Shown here: piece by piece, positions 42,501-51,417 of the stretch
How the letters are laid out: each line of letters starts with the position of its first letter
How positions within the stretch are numbered: the first letter of the stretch is position 1
From: Serratia symbiotica
GTDB lineage: Bacteria > Pseudomonadota > Gammaproteobacteria > Enterobacterales > Enterobacteriaceae
Length of the DNA stretch: 64,000 nt
Reading direction: 5' to 3'
NCBI RefSeq assembly: GCF_000821185.2
Contig: NZ_CP050855.1
Coordinates: 1,736,001 to 1,800,000 of the forward strand
Made by a program: the position numbers and the translations under genes
Notes under the pieces: generated by a model
What the model was told of the DNA's origin: nothing
Seen by the model: only the letters and a program-made list of their open reading frames with translations
Database searches by the model: none

Positions 42501-42964
42501 CCAATGCTTCATGGATATCAGTGCGCAACGGCGAGGTCACCTTCACGGGTAAAGCCACAGGAGACAAAGTCACCATTACAGGTACACCGAAGAACGGAGC
42601 GGGTACGGAAATTACTTACACCTTCACACTAAAGGACTGGTATATCAGCAACGATGGTACGAAAATGACCTGGTCTAACGCCGCTGCATATTGTAGTAAC
42701 CAGACCGGCTACAGCCAGCCTACGGTGGAACAACTGAACGGGAATGCCAGCCATGATGATGGCACCCGTGGCACGCTAGGCGCGCTTTGGAGTGAATGGG
42801 GGTTTATTAGTGGTTATTCTGGGTCTGATTTTGTTGGCCTAAACCATTGGACGTCAGAGCAGGCTAGTAGCGGCCAGCACTATTACGTTTCCTTGGGCGA
42901 GGGTGATGTCTACCGCCAAAGCGACACCGGCACAAACTATGTGGTGTGTCGGCAACGTCTCTAG
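39530..42964 (+). CDS. Intimin/invasin-family inverse autotransporter adhesin
   Basis: 1144 residues from TTG 39530, which has GGAAGAG 5-6 bases upstream; the ATG at 39554 is an alternative. Order of parts: signal/anchor (~15-36); LysM domain binding peptidoglycan (~64-113, 'HILSSGENSALLAQKY'); linker; intimin-type beta-barrel (~165-440, with 'QWLNQFGTARVQLD', 'GVGFRHFSPGYMLGGNVFGD', 'ANGWDVHAQAWLPSLPQLG'); a bridging Ig-like domain (~440-535); four tandem Big_1 repeats of exactly 104 residues (536-639, 640-743, 744-847, 848-951); a further Ig-like domain; and a C-terminal C-type-lectin-like domain (~1045-1144) with cysteines in 'AAAYCSNQ' and 'YVVCRQRL'. The barrel stays in the outer membrane and exposes the rest. 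Likely host-cell or intercellular adhesin; open throughout. Confidence 0.92.
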   Translation: MRKGFIKAMLPNAVSFRTKLFVWLLIVTQFNFPLAATGTLNGSEVGSDNPFLKKPADTSLQTQVHILSSGENSALLAQKYHMTLEELRKLNQFRTFAHGFEHLQPGDELDVPLAPLPEIIWNDAAISKAAEQRDDGQLQKIASLASQMGDFLSNNPTGDTAANRARGTVNSVVSGKTQQWLNQFGTARVQLDTDKNFSLKNSQFDLLVPLYEQKDRLVFTQGSLHRTDDRTQSNIGVGFRHFSPGYMLGGNVFGDYDLSQEHARAGIGVEYWRDFLKLNANSYRRLTGWKDSPDVEDYEVRPANGWDVHAQAWLPSLPQLGVKLAYQQYYGKEVALFGKETRQHNPHTLTTGLDYTPVPLITFSAEQRQGQHGKSDTHLGVELHYQLGVPWHQQLNPEAVAAMRSLAGSRYDLVARNNNILLEYHQQQVIHLQTAEQVSGYTGEQKSLGVSVTSKYGLAHIEWTAPTLLASGGKIVQVGVDYSVVLPPYQKVGREINTYLLSGVAVDTRGNRTERSEIRVTVLAPVITESHAAQENSAITRDQDSYVAGREMMVTVTLKDAQGNPVSGQASALTNDRVQVAHATAKATAWKDAGNGIYTRTYTAQQVGTNLKARLQLNDWRGANSSPAYTIGAGAATQANSAITRDKDSYLADDEMMVTVTLKDAQGNPVSGQASALTNDSVQVAHATAKATAWTDVGNGIYTRTYTAQQAGSALKATLQLPDWNSADESATYAISAGEATQANSAITRDQDSYLAGSEMMLTVTLKDEQGNPVSGQSAALTNDRVQVANATAKAEAWTDAGNGTYTRTYTAQQAGTNLKARLQLPDWNSADESAAYTISAGEAAQANSAIARDQDSYLAGSEMVLTVTLKDAQGNPVSGQASALTDDRVQVANAAAKATAWTDAGNGIYTRTYTAQQAGSALKATLQLPDWNSADESAAYAISEPAAIKDISVNSYIFKPDEGFPTTGFEKATFTLELSNGNASDYIWASNASWISVRNGEVTFTGKATGDKVTITGTPKNGAGTEITYTFTLKDWYISNDGTKMTWSNAAAYCSNQTGYSQPTVEQLNGNASHDDGTRGTLGALWSEWGFISGYSGSDFVGLNHWTSEQASSGQHYYVSLGEGDVYRQSDTGTNYVVCRQRL
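41135..42382 (+). repeat. Four tandem 312-bp repeats inside the invasin gene
   Basis: The motif AACTCGGCCATC begins at 41135, 41447, 41759 and 42071, an exact 312-base period. The units are nearly identical over most of their length (e.g. 'TVTLKDAQGNPVSGQ' and 'IYTRTYTAQQ' in each) and each encodes one Big_1 Ig-like domain. Such identity implies recent duplication or gene conversion. Confidence 0.95.
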
Positions 42965-43399
42965 CCTGAAGTTCCATCGCGGTCTCCGTAACCTTTGATA
43001 CCCGTGCCGTACCGTTAGCTAATGCGGCAACAAATGAATTGATGCACCACGATCATTTGGTGTATCAGCGTTACCCCGTTTTCCTCCTCAGTGCACCAGC
43101 CCCACTCATGGATGGTGAAAAAGTTATATCCAGTTATCAATATTGAAACAAAAATGTTATCAATTGATTGTTTCACACCCCATTCTCTGTTAATGATAAC
43201 CCAGCGCACCAAAATAAGACCTAACGCCTCATTTTAGCGCCTTGCTTTGGTGCATAAAAATAACAGTCTGCCTCTCAGGCCTCTTTTTTGGTTATAACCT
43301 ATTGTTTTTATAAAATTTGCAGACATGGCACGCTTTTTTCATAGCAACGACTGCATTATAAAAAATGGGTAACCCGCAACCTGTACAGGAATTCTTCAT
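42965..43399 (+). promoter_or_regulatory. glnH upstream region with sigma-54-type promoter and NtrC-like sites
   Basis: A -24/-12 element TGGCACGCTTTTTTC lies at 43326-43340 (consensus TGGCAC-N5-TTGC; the -12 part is imperfect), about 60 bases before glnH. Upstream are NtrC-like half sites: GCGCACCA at 43204-43211 and TTGGTGCA at 43247-43254, plus TGCACCA...TGGTGTA around 43046-43067. This fits nitrogen control of glnHPQ as known in E. coli (glnHp2). The rest is non-coding; no clear terminator for the invasin gene was found. Confidence 0.6.
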
Positions 43400-44143
43400 A
43401 TGAAATCAGTATTTAATCTCTTATTGGCTGCACTTTCCCTAGCCTTTGCCGTAAGTTCTCACGCAGTAGATAAACTGGTTGTCGCTGTCGATACCGCCTT
43501 CGTTCCCTTTGAATTCAAGCAGGGCGAGCATTATGTAGGGTTCGATATCGATCTATGGGCGGCGGTGGCAAAAGAGCTGAAGCTAAATTACACCCTGAAA
43601 CCCATGGACTTCGGCGGTATCATCCCTGCCCTGCAAACCAAGAACATTGATCTAGCTCTGGCTGGCATCACCATTACCGACGAACGCAAGAAAGCTGTCG
43701 AGTTCTCTGATGGCTACTACACCAGCGGTCTGCTGGTCATGGTCAACGCCGACAACACCACGGTAAAAGGTATCGACGATCTGAACGGCAAAGTGGTCGC
43801 GGTAAAAAGCGGCACCGGTTCGGTGGACTACGCCAAGCAACACATCAACACCACGCATCTACGTCAGTTCCCTAACATCGACAACGCCTATATGGAATTA
43901 GGCACCAAGCGCGCTGATGCCGTGCTGCACGATACGCCCAACATCTTGTACTTCATCAAGACCGCAGGTGCTGGTAGGTTTAAAACCGTGGGCGACTCGC
44001 TGGAAGCTCAGCAGTATGGCATCGCCTTTCCGAAGGGTAACGATGAGTTGCGTATAAAGGTGAACGGCGCGCTGAAAACCCTGCGCGACAACGGCACCTA
44101 CAACAAAATCTACAAAAAATGGTTCGGTATTGAGCCTAAGTAA
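43400..44143 (+). CDS. glnH: Periplasmic glutamine-binding protein GlnH
   Basis: 247 residues (E. coli 248). A signal peptide ends at 'AVSSHAVD'. The mature part is a type 3 solute-binding protein: '[17 protein letters not shown]' and '[16 protein letters not shown]' at the start, '[20 protein letters not shown]' in the first lobe. It captures L-glutamine for GlnPQ. First gene of glnHPQ; 103 bases separate it from glnP, as is common where the binding protein is made in excess. Confidence 0.96.
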   Translation: MKSVFNLLLAALSLAFAVSSHAVDKLVVAVDTAFVPFEFKQGEHYVGFDIDLWAAVAKELKLNYTLKPMDFGGIIPALQTKNIDLALAGITITDERKKAVEFSDGYYTSGLLVMVNADNTTVKGIDDLNGKVVAVKSGTGSVDYAKQHINTTHLRQFPNIDNAYMELGTKRADAVLHDTPNILYFIKTAGAGRFKTVGDSLEAQQYGIAFPKGNDELRIKVNGALKTLRDNGTYNKIYKKWFGIEPK

Positions 44144-44246
44144 TTCAGACAGTAGCAATATTCACTTAAACCCAGGGGGGAATCACTTAACCCCTGAGTT
44201 TTGTTGCGTCTGATCTTTATGTTGTGAGTTCACCGGGAGAATTACC

Positions 44247-44906
44247 ATGCAGTTCGATTGGAGCGCCATCTGGCCCACCATCCCCATTCTGTTAGAAGGC
44301 GCAAAAATGACCTTGTGGATTTCGGCCCTCGGTCTGATTGGTGGGCTGATTATTGGTCTTGTCGCCGGCATTGCCCGCACCTACGGCGGTTGGATTGTCA
44401 ACCATATCGCCTTGGTATTTATCGAGATAATCCGTGGCACGCCGATCGTAGTACAAGTGATGTTCATCTACTTTGCCCTGCCGATGGCCTTTAGCGATTT
44501 GCGCATCGATCCGTTCAGCGCCGCAGTGGTCACCATCATGATCAACTCCGGGGCCTATATTGCGGAAATTACCCGTGGCGCGGTGTTGTCGATCCATAAC
44601 GGCTTCCGTGAAGCCGGTCTGGCACTCGGCCTATCGCGGTGTGAAACCATCCGCTACATCATTATGCCACTGGCGTTACGCCGCATGCTGCCACCGCTGG
44701 GCAACCAATGGATCATCAGCATTAAAGACACCTCGCTGTTCATCGTGATCGGCGTAGCGGAACTGACCCGTCAAGGTCAGGAAATTATTGCCGGTAACTT
44801 CCGCGCACTGGAAATTTGGAGCGCTGTGGCAGTTATTTATCTGATTATTACTTTGGTGCTGAGCTTCGTGCTGCGGCGTCTGGAAAGAAGGATGAAAATC
44901 CTGTGA
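44247..44906 (+). CDS. glnP: Glutamine ABC transporter permease GlnP
   Basis: 219 residues as in E. coli, about five membrane helices. HisM-type permease with '[18 protein letters not shown]' and the EAA loop '[20 protein letters not shown]' (~132-151). Forms the glutamine channel. Its stop codon overlaps the GTG start of glnQ (GTGA, 44903-44906). Confidence 0.96.
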   Translation: MQFDWSAIWPTIPILLEGAKMTLWISALGLIGGLIIGLVAGIARTYGGWIVNHIALVFIEIIRGTPIVVQVMFIYFALPMAFSDLRIDPFSAAVVTIMINSGAYIAEITRGAVLSIHNGFREAGLALGLSRCETIRYIIMPLALRRMLPPLGNQWIISIKDTSLFIVIGVAELTRQGQEIIAGNFRALEIWSAVAVIYLIITLVLSFVLRRLERRMKIL

Positions 44907-45625
44907 TTGAATTTAACAACGTCTCCAAGCACTTTGGTTCAACCCAGGTGCTGCATGATATCGATCTGAAGATTAACCAGGGCGAAGTGGTGGTGATTAT
45001 TGGGCCTTCCGGCTCCGGCAAATCCACTCTGCTGCGTTGCATCAATAAGTTGGAAGCGATCACCAGCGGTGAGCTGATCGTCGATGGCCTGAAGGCTAAC
45101 GATCCCAAGGTGGACGATCGTCTGATCCGCCAAGAAGCCGGCATGGTGTTCCAGCAGTTCTACCTGTTCCCTCACTTGACAGCGTTGGAAAACGTCGCCT
45201 TCGGCCCGATCCGCGTACGCCGTTTGAAGAAGTCAGCAGCAGAAAAGTTGGCACGTGAGCTGTTGGCCAAAGTAGGTTTGGCCGAACGAGCCCATCATTA
45301 CCCATCTGAGTTGTCCGGTGGACAACAGCAGCGCGTGGCGATCGCCCGCGCACTGGCGGTAAAGCCGAAAATGATGCTGTTTGATGAACCAACCTCCGCG
45401 CTCGACCCAGAACTACGCCATGAAGTGCTGAAGGTTATGCAGGATCTGGCAGAAGAAGGCATGACCATGGTGATCGTCACCCACGAAATCGGCTTTGCCG
45501 AAAAAGTGGCATCGCGTCTGATCTTCATCGACCAAGGACGAATTGCGCAGGACGGTCATCCCCACGATTTGATCAATCATCCACCCAGCGTGCGTTTACA
45601 GGAGTTCCTCCAGCACGTTTCCTGA
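44903..45625 (+). CDS. glnQ: Glutamine ABC transporter ATPase GlnQ
   Basis: 240 residues from the GTG at 44903, exactly the E. coli length; the frame is open further upstream inside glnP but that part is not homologous. Walker A 'GPSGSGKST' at 34-42, signature 'LSGGQQQR' and Walker B '[12 protein letters not shown]' are intact. GATGAAAATC before the GTG gives a modest ribosome site; coupling to glnP by the 4-base overlap probably decides initiation. Confidence 0.96.
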   Translation: MIEFNNVSKHFGSTQVLHDIDLKINQGEVVVIIGPSGSGKSTLLRCINKLEAITSGELIVDGLKANDPKVDDRLIRQEAGMVFQQFYLFPHLTALENVAFGPIRVRRLKKSAAEKLARELLAKVGLAERAHHYPSELSGGQQQRVAIARALAVKPKMMLFDEPTSALDPELRHEVLKVMQDLAEEGMTMVIVTHEIGFAEKVASRLIFIDQGRIAQDGHPHDLINHPPSVRLQEFLQHVS

Positions 45626-45637
45626 TTTATCCCTCTC

Positions 45638-45669
45638 AATGATGGGCGATTTTGCGCCCATCATTTTGT
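45638..45669 (+). terminator. Terminator between convergent glnQ and dinG
   Basis: AATGATGGGCG (45638-45648) pairs with CGCCCATCATT (45655-45665), an 11-bp perfect stem with a 6-base loop, followed by TTGTTT. It ends glnHPQ and may act on dinG as well. Confidence 0.85.
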
Positions 45670-45678
45670 TTAGGTCAC

Positions 45679-47859
45679 CTAACGCTTGTGGCGGCGTTTT
45701 TTCTCTTTCTGCGCCGCTGCTGCGGCAGATTTCAACGCCGCCAAATATGCTTTGTCAGCTTCCGGCAGCGCACGCTGCTCAATAGGGAACACCGGTAGCG
45801 CCGCCAACAACCTTGCGCCATAGCCTTTGGTCAACAACCGGCGATCATAGATCACTATCTCGCCGTGGCATTGGTTGCTGCGGATCAGGCGGCCCACCTG
45901 CTGGATCAGGTTAAACGAGGCGCTCGGCAGGCTCTGTACTTCAAACGGATAGCGCTTCAGCGATTTCAGCCATTCGGCCTCGGTAACGATCACCGGGCTG
46001 TCGATCGGCGGGAAGGCTATTTTGTGAATATGCACCTGAGTCAGTAACTCACCTTTCAGATCCAGCCCTTCGGCAAACGACTGTAAGCCGACCAACACGC
46101 TGGCGATCCCCTTTTCCACCCGTTTGCAGTGCTCTTCCACCAGGCGGTAACGCGGCTGATCGCCCTGTACCAGCAACGTTAGGCGCAGATCGGTCACGTA
46201 GCCGAGAAAAGTCTGCATCGCCCGGTGGCTACTGAACAGGATCAGCATGCCCTGGTGCTGACCGCTGGCCTGCTCGGCGCGGAAAAAGCGCGCCATCTCT
46301 TCCAAGTGCTGCGCCTCGGTGGCAATTACCGGTTCAAAACGCATTTGCGGGATAATGATCTTGCCCTGTGCAACATGGTTAAACGGCGATGCCAACGTCA
46401 TAAAGCGATCGCCTGCCTGCTCGTTCAGACCACTCATTTCCTGTAACCGCGCAAAGCTGTTTAGCGAACGCAGCGTTGCCGAGGTGATCACCACATGCGG
46501 CACCTTGCGCCACAGCAGTTTTTCCAACTGCTCGCTGACGCGGATGCCAACGCAGTGCAAGTAAAGATGGCTCACATTATCGCGCTGATCACGCGTCACC
46601 CATTTGGAGATTGGCGCATTAGAACAGTTATCCAGTGCTGCCAGGTGCCACAATTTGCTCATCGCCTCCAGATAACCCAGGGTACGGCTTAGCTGAATAA
46701 CTGAACGCTGCAAAGCGATGATGTCGTGCTTGCCAGTCTGTTCGGTGAGCGCGTTCAGCACAAACCCTGTCAGCCCGCGTAGGGCATCGGTGAGATTGAA
46801 CAAGCGCACACAGTTTTCCATCATTTCCGTTGGCAATGCCCCCATCTCGAAACGGTGCTCGGCCACCACGCTGTCGCTGGGCAGATAGGCGCTGACCTGG
46901 CGCTCGAAGAGTTGCACCTGCTCGCGCAACGTCTCACAGTGGTGGTTGAGTCGCGCGCTATTGGCCAGCCCTGGCGGGTTTTTCGGCCGATACTGGCTCA
47001 TACACTGTTCGACCTGACGCACCAGCATATCCAGTTGCAGGTTGGCCGACAGCGCAGTGATTTCACCGCTAATCTCCAACGCATCGCGCGCCACATCAGG
47101 CAGGTGATGCCCTTCATCCAGCACCAGCAGCAGCGCTTTCGGGTTCGGCAACACCGACTCAGTTTCCAATGCCGCCATCACCAGAGCATGGTTGGTTACC
47201 ACTACATCGGCGCTCTCAATCTCTTTACGGGCGATATAAAACGGGCATTCGCGGATATAATGGCAGTTGCGCCCTAGGCAATTGGCTTTATCGGTGCTCA
47301 ACCTGGCCCACAGGGGATCATCGATCGATAGGGAATAGTGATCACGCAGTCCATCCCATTCGCAGCAGCTGAACGCCTTGCCCAGCTTCTGGCACAATGC
47401 CAACTCTGCTCCACTGGAAGATCCCCGTTCGTCGTCGAGAAACAGCGGCAAATCGCCTTGCTCCCGGGTATCAGAACTTATCGCCGCCAGGTTGCGTGGG
47501 CACAGGTAACGCCCGCGCCCAAAGGCCCCAGTGAACTTCAAATCGGGGATGATCTTTTTCAGCAGCGGCAAGTCTTTGCTGTAGATCTGATCTTGCAACG
47601 CCACATTAGCCGTGCTGACCACCAGCGGCTTGCCCTCCGCCCGCCCCACGGCGATGCCAGGGATCAAATATGACAGCGTTTTGCCAACACCCGTCGGCGC
47701 TTCGATCGCCAGATGGCGCGGAGAATCACCGGCCAGAGTTTTCGCCACTTCGGCGATCATCTGGCGCTGGGAAGTACGGGAAATAAAATCCGGTATTTGC
47801 TGCTGCAAAGCTTTGTACCACTGCCCGATCTGATGTTTAATTGCACAGGAGAGCGACAT
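45679..47859 (-). CDS. dinG: ATP-dependent DNA helicase DinG
   Basis: 726 residues from the ATG at 47859 (E. coli 716); an in-frame ATG at 47913 adds 18 non-homologous residues. XPD-like superfamily 2 helicase, damage-inducible in E. coli. Motif I 'APTGVGKTLSYL' (~52-63), DEAH-type box 'LDEGHHLPD', and motif VI 'QQVGRLIRS' are present. The four cysteines that hold the [4Fe-4S] cluster are kept: one in 'RYLCPRNL' and three in 'ANCLGRNCHYIRECP'. The basic tail ends KRRHKR. No clear LexA box was assigned upstream. Confidence 0.95.
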   Translation of the reverse strand: MSLSCAIKHQIGQWYKALQQQIPDFISRTSQRQMIAEVAKTLAGDSPRHLAIEAPTGVGKTLSYLIPGIAVGRAEGKPLVVSTANVALQDQIYSKDLPLLKKIIPDLKFTGAFGRGRYLCPRNLAAISSDTREQGDLPLFLDDERGSSSGAELALCQKLGKAFSCCEWDGLRDHYSLSIDDPLWARLSTDKANCLGRNCHYIRECPFYIARKEIESADVVVTNHALVMAALETESVLPNPKALLLVLDEGHHLPDVARDALEISGEITALSANLQLDMLVRQVEQCMSQYRPKNPPGLANSARLNHHCETLREQVQLFERQVSAYLPSDSVVAEHRFEMGALPTEMMENCVRLFNLTDALRGLTGFVLNALTEQTGKHDIIALQRSVIQLSRTLGYLEAMSKLWHLAALDNCSNAPISKWVTRDQRDNVSHLYLHCVGIRVSEQLEKLLWRKVPHVVITSATLRSLNSFARLQEMSGLNEQAGDRFMTLASPFNHVAQGKIIIPQMRFEPVIATEAQHLEEMARFFRAEQASGQHQGMLILFSSHRAMQTFLGYVTDLRLTLLVQGDQPRYRLVEEHCKRVEKGIASVLVGLQSFAEGLDLKGELLTQVHIHKIAFPPIDSPVIVTEAEWLKSLKRYPFEVQSLPSASFNLIQQVGRLIRSNQCHGEIVIYDRRLLTKGYGARLLAALPVFPIEQRALPEADKAYLAALKSAAAAAQKEKKRRHKR

Positions 47860-48085
47860 TTGACTCTTATCTAAACGAAATGATGGCGTATTGTTCCACA
47901 GACCGGCTAGCACGTCAGCTTGAGTTAAGGATGAGTGGTAGGCTATGTCTCGCTGTACTTATCGCCTTTCCAGGTTGTAGCTCACGTTTTCCACAGCGTC
48001 TAAAGTTGTACAGGTTATTTTTTTGTACAACTTTAGCCTTCCCCGCTATGGTTTAGTGTTCGATATTTTAAGCTAGGAGAAGGAT

Positions 48086-48865
48086 ATGCTCCTTTACAGC
48101 ATCGGTGAAGTAGCCCAACTCTGCGACATCAATCCCGTCACGCTACGCGCTTGGCAGCGGCGCTACGGGCTGCTGAAACCGAAACGCAGCGAAGGCGGCC
48201 ACCGCCTGTTTGACAACGAGGACGTGGCGCGTATTCGTGCCATCCGCATTTGGATAGAGCGCGGCGTGCCTGTCAATATGGTCAAAGCGCTGTTGGACGG
48301 CAAAGCGCAGCCGGATCACACCGCCAACTGGGCGCTGTTGCAGCAGCAACTGTTAACACTCCTGCACACCCCCTCACCCAGTAAACTACGCAGACGCCTG
48401 TTCGAACTAGGCCGCGAATACCCTGCGGAACGGTTGATTGAAAACGTTCTGCGGCCATTACGCAGCCAACTGAGCGGTGATCATGAACTGCTGCAAATGC
48501 TGCGCGGGTTGCTGGACGGTGTCATCATCGAGTACGCCACCTTCTGCATGATCCGCGCACGAAAAAAAACCGGCCCCACCGCCCTATTACTGGGATGGCA
48601 CAATGTCGACCACATCGAGCTGTGGCTAGAGGCCATCATACTGGCGAAGAACGGTATGCATATCGATATTCTGCCGGGGACGCTAACGCATCCGCAGCCC
48701 CAACTGTTTAAAGCCGATCACTATTTCATTCACTCCAGAGACAAGCCAAATACCCTACAACAAAAGATGCTGGCCGAATGGTGGTCGTTAGGGCTGAATA
48801 TCCGCGTTATTGGCAGTAGTGTCCGACTGATTGAACAAACGGAACCTAGCATTGCAAGAGGCTGA
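48086..48865 (+). CDS. mlrA: MerR-family regulator MlrA
   Basis: 259 residues (E. coli 243) with AGGAGAAGG upstream. The N-terminal MerR helix-turn-helix 'IGEVAQLCDINPVTLRAWQRR' (residues 5-25, shown in part) and wing 'EGGHRLFDNEDVARIR' are nearly those of E. coli MlrA, which activates csgD for curli and biofilm. The C-terminal half is the family's own domain with 'DGVIIEYATFCMIRARKKTG'. In E. coli its partner is the c-di-GMP/DgcM-PdeR switch; no csg gene is in this window. yohO-like gene follows as in E. coli. Confidence 0.88.
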   Translation: MLLYSIGEVAQLCDINPVTLRAWQRRYGLLKPKRSEGGHRLFDNEDVARIRAIRIWIERGVPVNMVKALLDGKAQPDHTANWALLQQQLLTLLHTPSPSKLRRRLFELGREYPAERLIENVLRPLRSQLSGDHELLQMLRGLLDGVIIEYATFCMIRARKKTGPTALLLGWHNVDHIELWLEAIILAKNGMHIDILPGTLTHPQPQLFKADHYFIHSRDKPNTLQQKMLAEWWSLGLNIRVIGSSVRLIEQTEPSIARG

Positions 48866-48886
48866 AAATTGCAAGGTGAGGAAAAT

Positions 48887-49467
48887 ATGAACAAGCCCCA
48901 TGTCGGGTTCTGGCTGGCAATGTTGGAGCTTGGCATGAGCTGGCTGCTGGTCTTGTTGACCCACGACCAGTTCAACGGCGTGCTGCTGGCGGGTAGCGTG
49001 CTGGCTCTGTTCTTCACACCTGCCGCCCGGCGTAAAGGTGCACTGTTGACCGCGATGAGCAGCATCGGAATGGATGGCCTATGGAGTTATAGTGGCGTGT
49101 TGCATTACAGCGATCATGTCAGCCTACCACTATGGATGGTAGCACTGTGGATTGGCTTTGGCTGCTGATGGTATTGGCTGTTAAAGGTTATCTGGTTACG
49201 TCTTGGCCGCTGGCGTTGTCTGGTGCCATTGTCAAGCCTTTCACCTATGCCCTCTGCTGGAAGTTAGAAATATTGCAGTCAGACGTGCCGCCGGAAATCA
49301 TGCTGTTAGTGATCCCGATCGGCTGGGCCATCTCTTTGCCAGCCGTGAGCTGGCCGCAGTTGAAAAAATATTGCGGGGTGAAGTTCAACGATCTTTGCCC
49401 TGACAAAAGAGAAACTGACAAAACACCACTAAAACGCGGCTTGTTTCACCCGGTGAAGCGTCTATAA
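48887..49467 (+). pseudogene. DUF2878-type membrane protein, frameshifted
   Basis: From ATG 48887 (GAGG 7 bases before) the frame encodes about 93 residues with three hydrophobic stretches ('FWLAMLELGMSWLLVLL', 'MVALWIGFGC') and stops at 49166-49168. Homology continues in another frame from ~49140 to 49467 ('LALSGAIVKPFTYALCWKLE', 'WAISLPAVSWPQLKK'), giving together the usual length of a DUF2878 inner-membrane protein. The break lies near 49150-49165. It could also be a sequencing indel. Function of the family is unknown. It follows mlrA by 21 bases. Confidence 0.7.
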
Positions 49468-49502
49468 TTGCTGCTAATCTGAACCCCCTGTGAATCATTC
49501 CT

Positions 49503-49661
49503 ATGTTGAAAAAAGCGTTCATCGTCATCATCGTCCTGTGCGCCTTTGGTTCTCTGAGCGGCGTATTCCTCGCCGGGTTAAACATCTATACTCGTTCCAC
49601 CACGCCGCTAGAAGAAACTGACGCCACACCAACCCCAGTAGAAAACATTCAAGCCCCATGA
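49503..49661 (+). CDS. yohO: Small single-span membrane protein, YohO-like
   Basis: 52 residues. One membrane helix (~5-26) with 'FGSLSGVFLAGLNIYTR', which resembles the 'GGIGGVMLAGYTFILR' core of E. coli YohO; a Thr/Pro/Glu-rich tail of about 20 residues follows. In E. coli yohO lies directly downstream of mlrA, and here it is the second gene after mlrA, which supports the identification. No strong ribosome site is visible. Function unknown. Confidence 0.6.
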   Translation: MLKKAFIVIIVLCAFGSLSGVFLAGLNIYTRSTTPLEETDATPTPVENIQAP

Positions 49662-49783
49662 TCGTCCATTCAGTGCGGGCAGCACCAAAGGCTGACTCCA
49701 TTATGCCTTTGACAGAACATCATCCCCCTCTCGTATGATCTGGTGTATAGTGAAATTCCGTTTTCACTCTATGCGAACAAGCA

Positions 49784-50653
49784 ATGACGATGAAATCCCC
49801 GTTTCTGGTGACTCCCCAATGGTTGGCGCAACATATCAACGATGAAGATCTGGTGGTGGTCGATGTACGTATGCCGCCGGTTGGCCTATCGCCGAAAAAG
49901 GCTATGCACGACGCGTTTGCCAACGGCCATATTCCGAGCGCGGTGTATTTCGATATCAATGATGTGGCGGACAAAAACACCGACCTACCCCATATGCTGC
50001 CAACAGCAGAGGCGTTCAGCAAAGCAGTGGGCAAACTGGGCATCAACGAACAGCAGCGCATCGTCTTTTATGACGATGGCGACTCGTTCTCGGCACCGCG
50101 CGGTTGGTGGACTTTCCGCCATTTCGGCGCACAGAATGTCTATGTACTAGACGGAGGGTTGAGCGGCTGGCAGGCATTGGGCCAACCACTGGAAAGCGGA
50201 TCGGCACAGCCGAAACCACAAACCTTCAACGCACGTTTCAACGCCGATGCGGTGGCGAATATGCAAGAGGTGGAGCAGGCGTTGAACAGTGAGGTGCAAA
50301 TTCTGGACGCCCGCGCTGCGCTGCGCTTCTATGCCGAAGCGCCAGAGCCACGCCCAGGTCTGCATTGCGGCCATATTCCCGGCAGCATCAATATTCCTTA
50401 CAGCGATCTGCTAGAAAACGGCCACTTCAAATCGCTCACTGCACTCAAGCAAACCTTTAGCGAGAAAGGGGTAGACATCCAGGGTTCGATCATCACCACT
50501 TGTGGCTCCGGCGTAACGGCGGCAGTGCTGGCGTTCGGCCTGCTGTCGCTCGGTGCGCCTTTGGTCAAACTGTATGACGGATCCTGGACAGAATGGGGGG
50601 CACTCAGCGGCAAGCAACCGATCGCACAGAAGTCACTCCAGCGCAGCAGGTAA
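49784..50653 (+). CDS. sseA: 3-mercaptopyruvate sulfurtransferase SseA
   Basis: 289 residues (E. coli 281) with two rhodanese domains. The active-site loop 'CGSGVTA' starts at C240; the GSGVTA form, rather than CRxGx, is diagnostic for mercaptopyruvate rather than thiosulfate as sulfur donor. The first domain lacks the cysteine, as usual. It moves sulfur from 3-mercaptopyruvate to thiophilic acceptors in the cytoplasm. ATG at 49784 or 49790 are both possible. Confidence 0.94.
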   Translation: MTMKSPFLVTPQWLAQHINDEDLVVVDVRMPPVGLSPKKAMHDAFANGHIPSAVYFDINDVADKNTDLPHMLPTAEAFSKAVGKLGINEQQRIVFYDDGDSFSAPRGWWTFRHFGAQNVYVLDGGLSGWQALGQPLESGSAQPKPQTFNARFNADAVANMQEVEQALNSEVQILDARAALRFYAEAPEPRPGLHCGHIPGSINIPYSDLLENGHFKSLTALKQTFSEKGVDIQGSIITTCGSGVTAAVLAFGLLSLGAPLVKLYDGSWTEWGALSGKQPIAQKSLQRSR

Positions 50654-50708
50654 GCCTGCCAACGGTTCGCCTTAAAGCGTTCCGTCAGAGCTGCTATGCC
50701 AACAAAGG

Positions 50709-51227
50709 TTAACGCTTGTCCCGTTGTTGCATCAGCACTATTAACACCAGCGTATTGGGTAGCATATACACCAACGCGCCCAACTGAATCGCCAGCGGGT
50801 TTTCTTTGGCCTGCCAGGCCATAAACCAGTCACCGGCGACCACCATAAAACCGAGGCCCCACACCACAATCGCACACAGTGCCCCCAGCATCGCCCAGGC
50901 TTTACCTTTGGCGAACATCTCGTAGGGGTGGCTCAAATGTTTCACCATCAGCACAACACCCACCGCTGCAACCATCCCAGCCAGCGATTCCAACACGGTG
51001 ATAATACCCAACCCAACCATACCGGCCCATTGACCGGAAAGGGCACGCCACATCAGTGCGGGAACCTGATAAGTATCTTGCATCGCCAGCAGTGGCCCCA
51101 CAGCATGCCGGGCGGTGTTGGCAAAATCCGCGATATTATTCAGCAGGCTGAAGATCCCCCAGAGTGCCGGAAACAGTGACAAAATGATGCAACTGAGACG
51201 TGATAAGTTAATTTCGTTAATCATCAT
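50709..51227 (-). CDS. DUF2165 family small integral membrane protein
   Basis: 172 residues with four long hydrophobic helices, 'NNIADFANTARHAVGPLLAMQ' being the recognisable segment of DUF2165 proteins (residues ~29-49, broken here only for length). The family has no known function. It stands alone, convergent with sseA, and its C-terminus ends 'MQQRDKR'. No damage seen. Confidence 0.75.
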   Translation of the reverse strand: MMINEINLSRLSCIILSLFPALWGIFSLLNNIADFANTARHAVGPLLAMQDTYQVPALMWRALSGQWAGMVGLGIITVLESLAGMVAAVGVVLMVKHLSHPYEMFAKGKAWAMLGALCAIVVWGLGFMVVAGDWFMAWQAKENPLAIQLGALVYMLPNTLVLIVLMQQRDKR

Positions 51228-51417
51228 TATTTAGCGCTCTTTTTTACCGCGAGATGATATAGCCTGTTGCCGTGAGCATCGTTATCACCGACGAACGGTG
51301 ATAATAAAGTGAGCACAGGGAAGCCATACAACAAATAACGACTCATGGTGCTGGGGGCTAACGGAAATAAAAAAGCGTAATACTGCCATTGCTCCTTGCA
51401 TCGCTGTCGCTGGTGAA

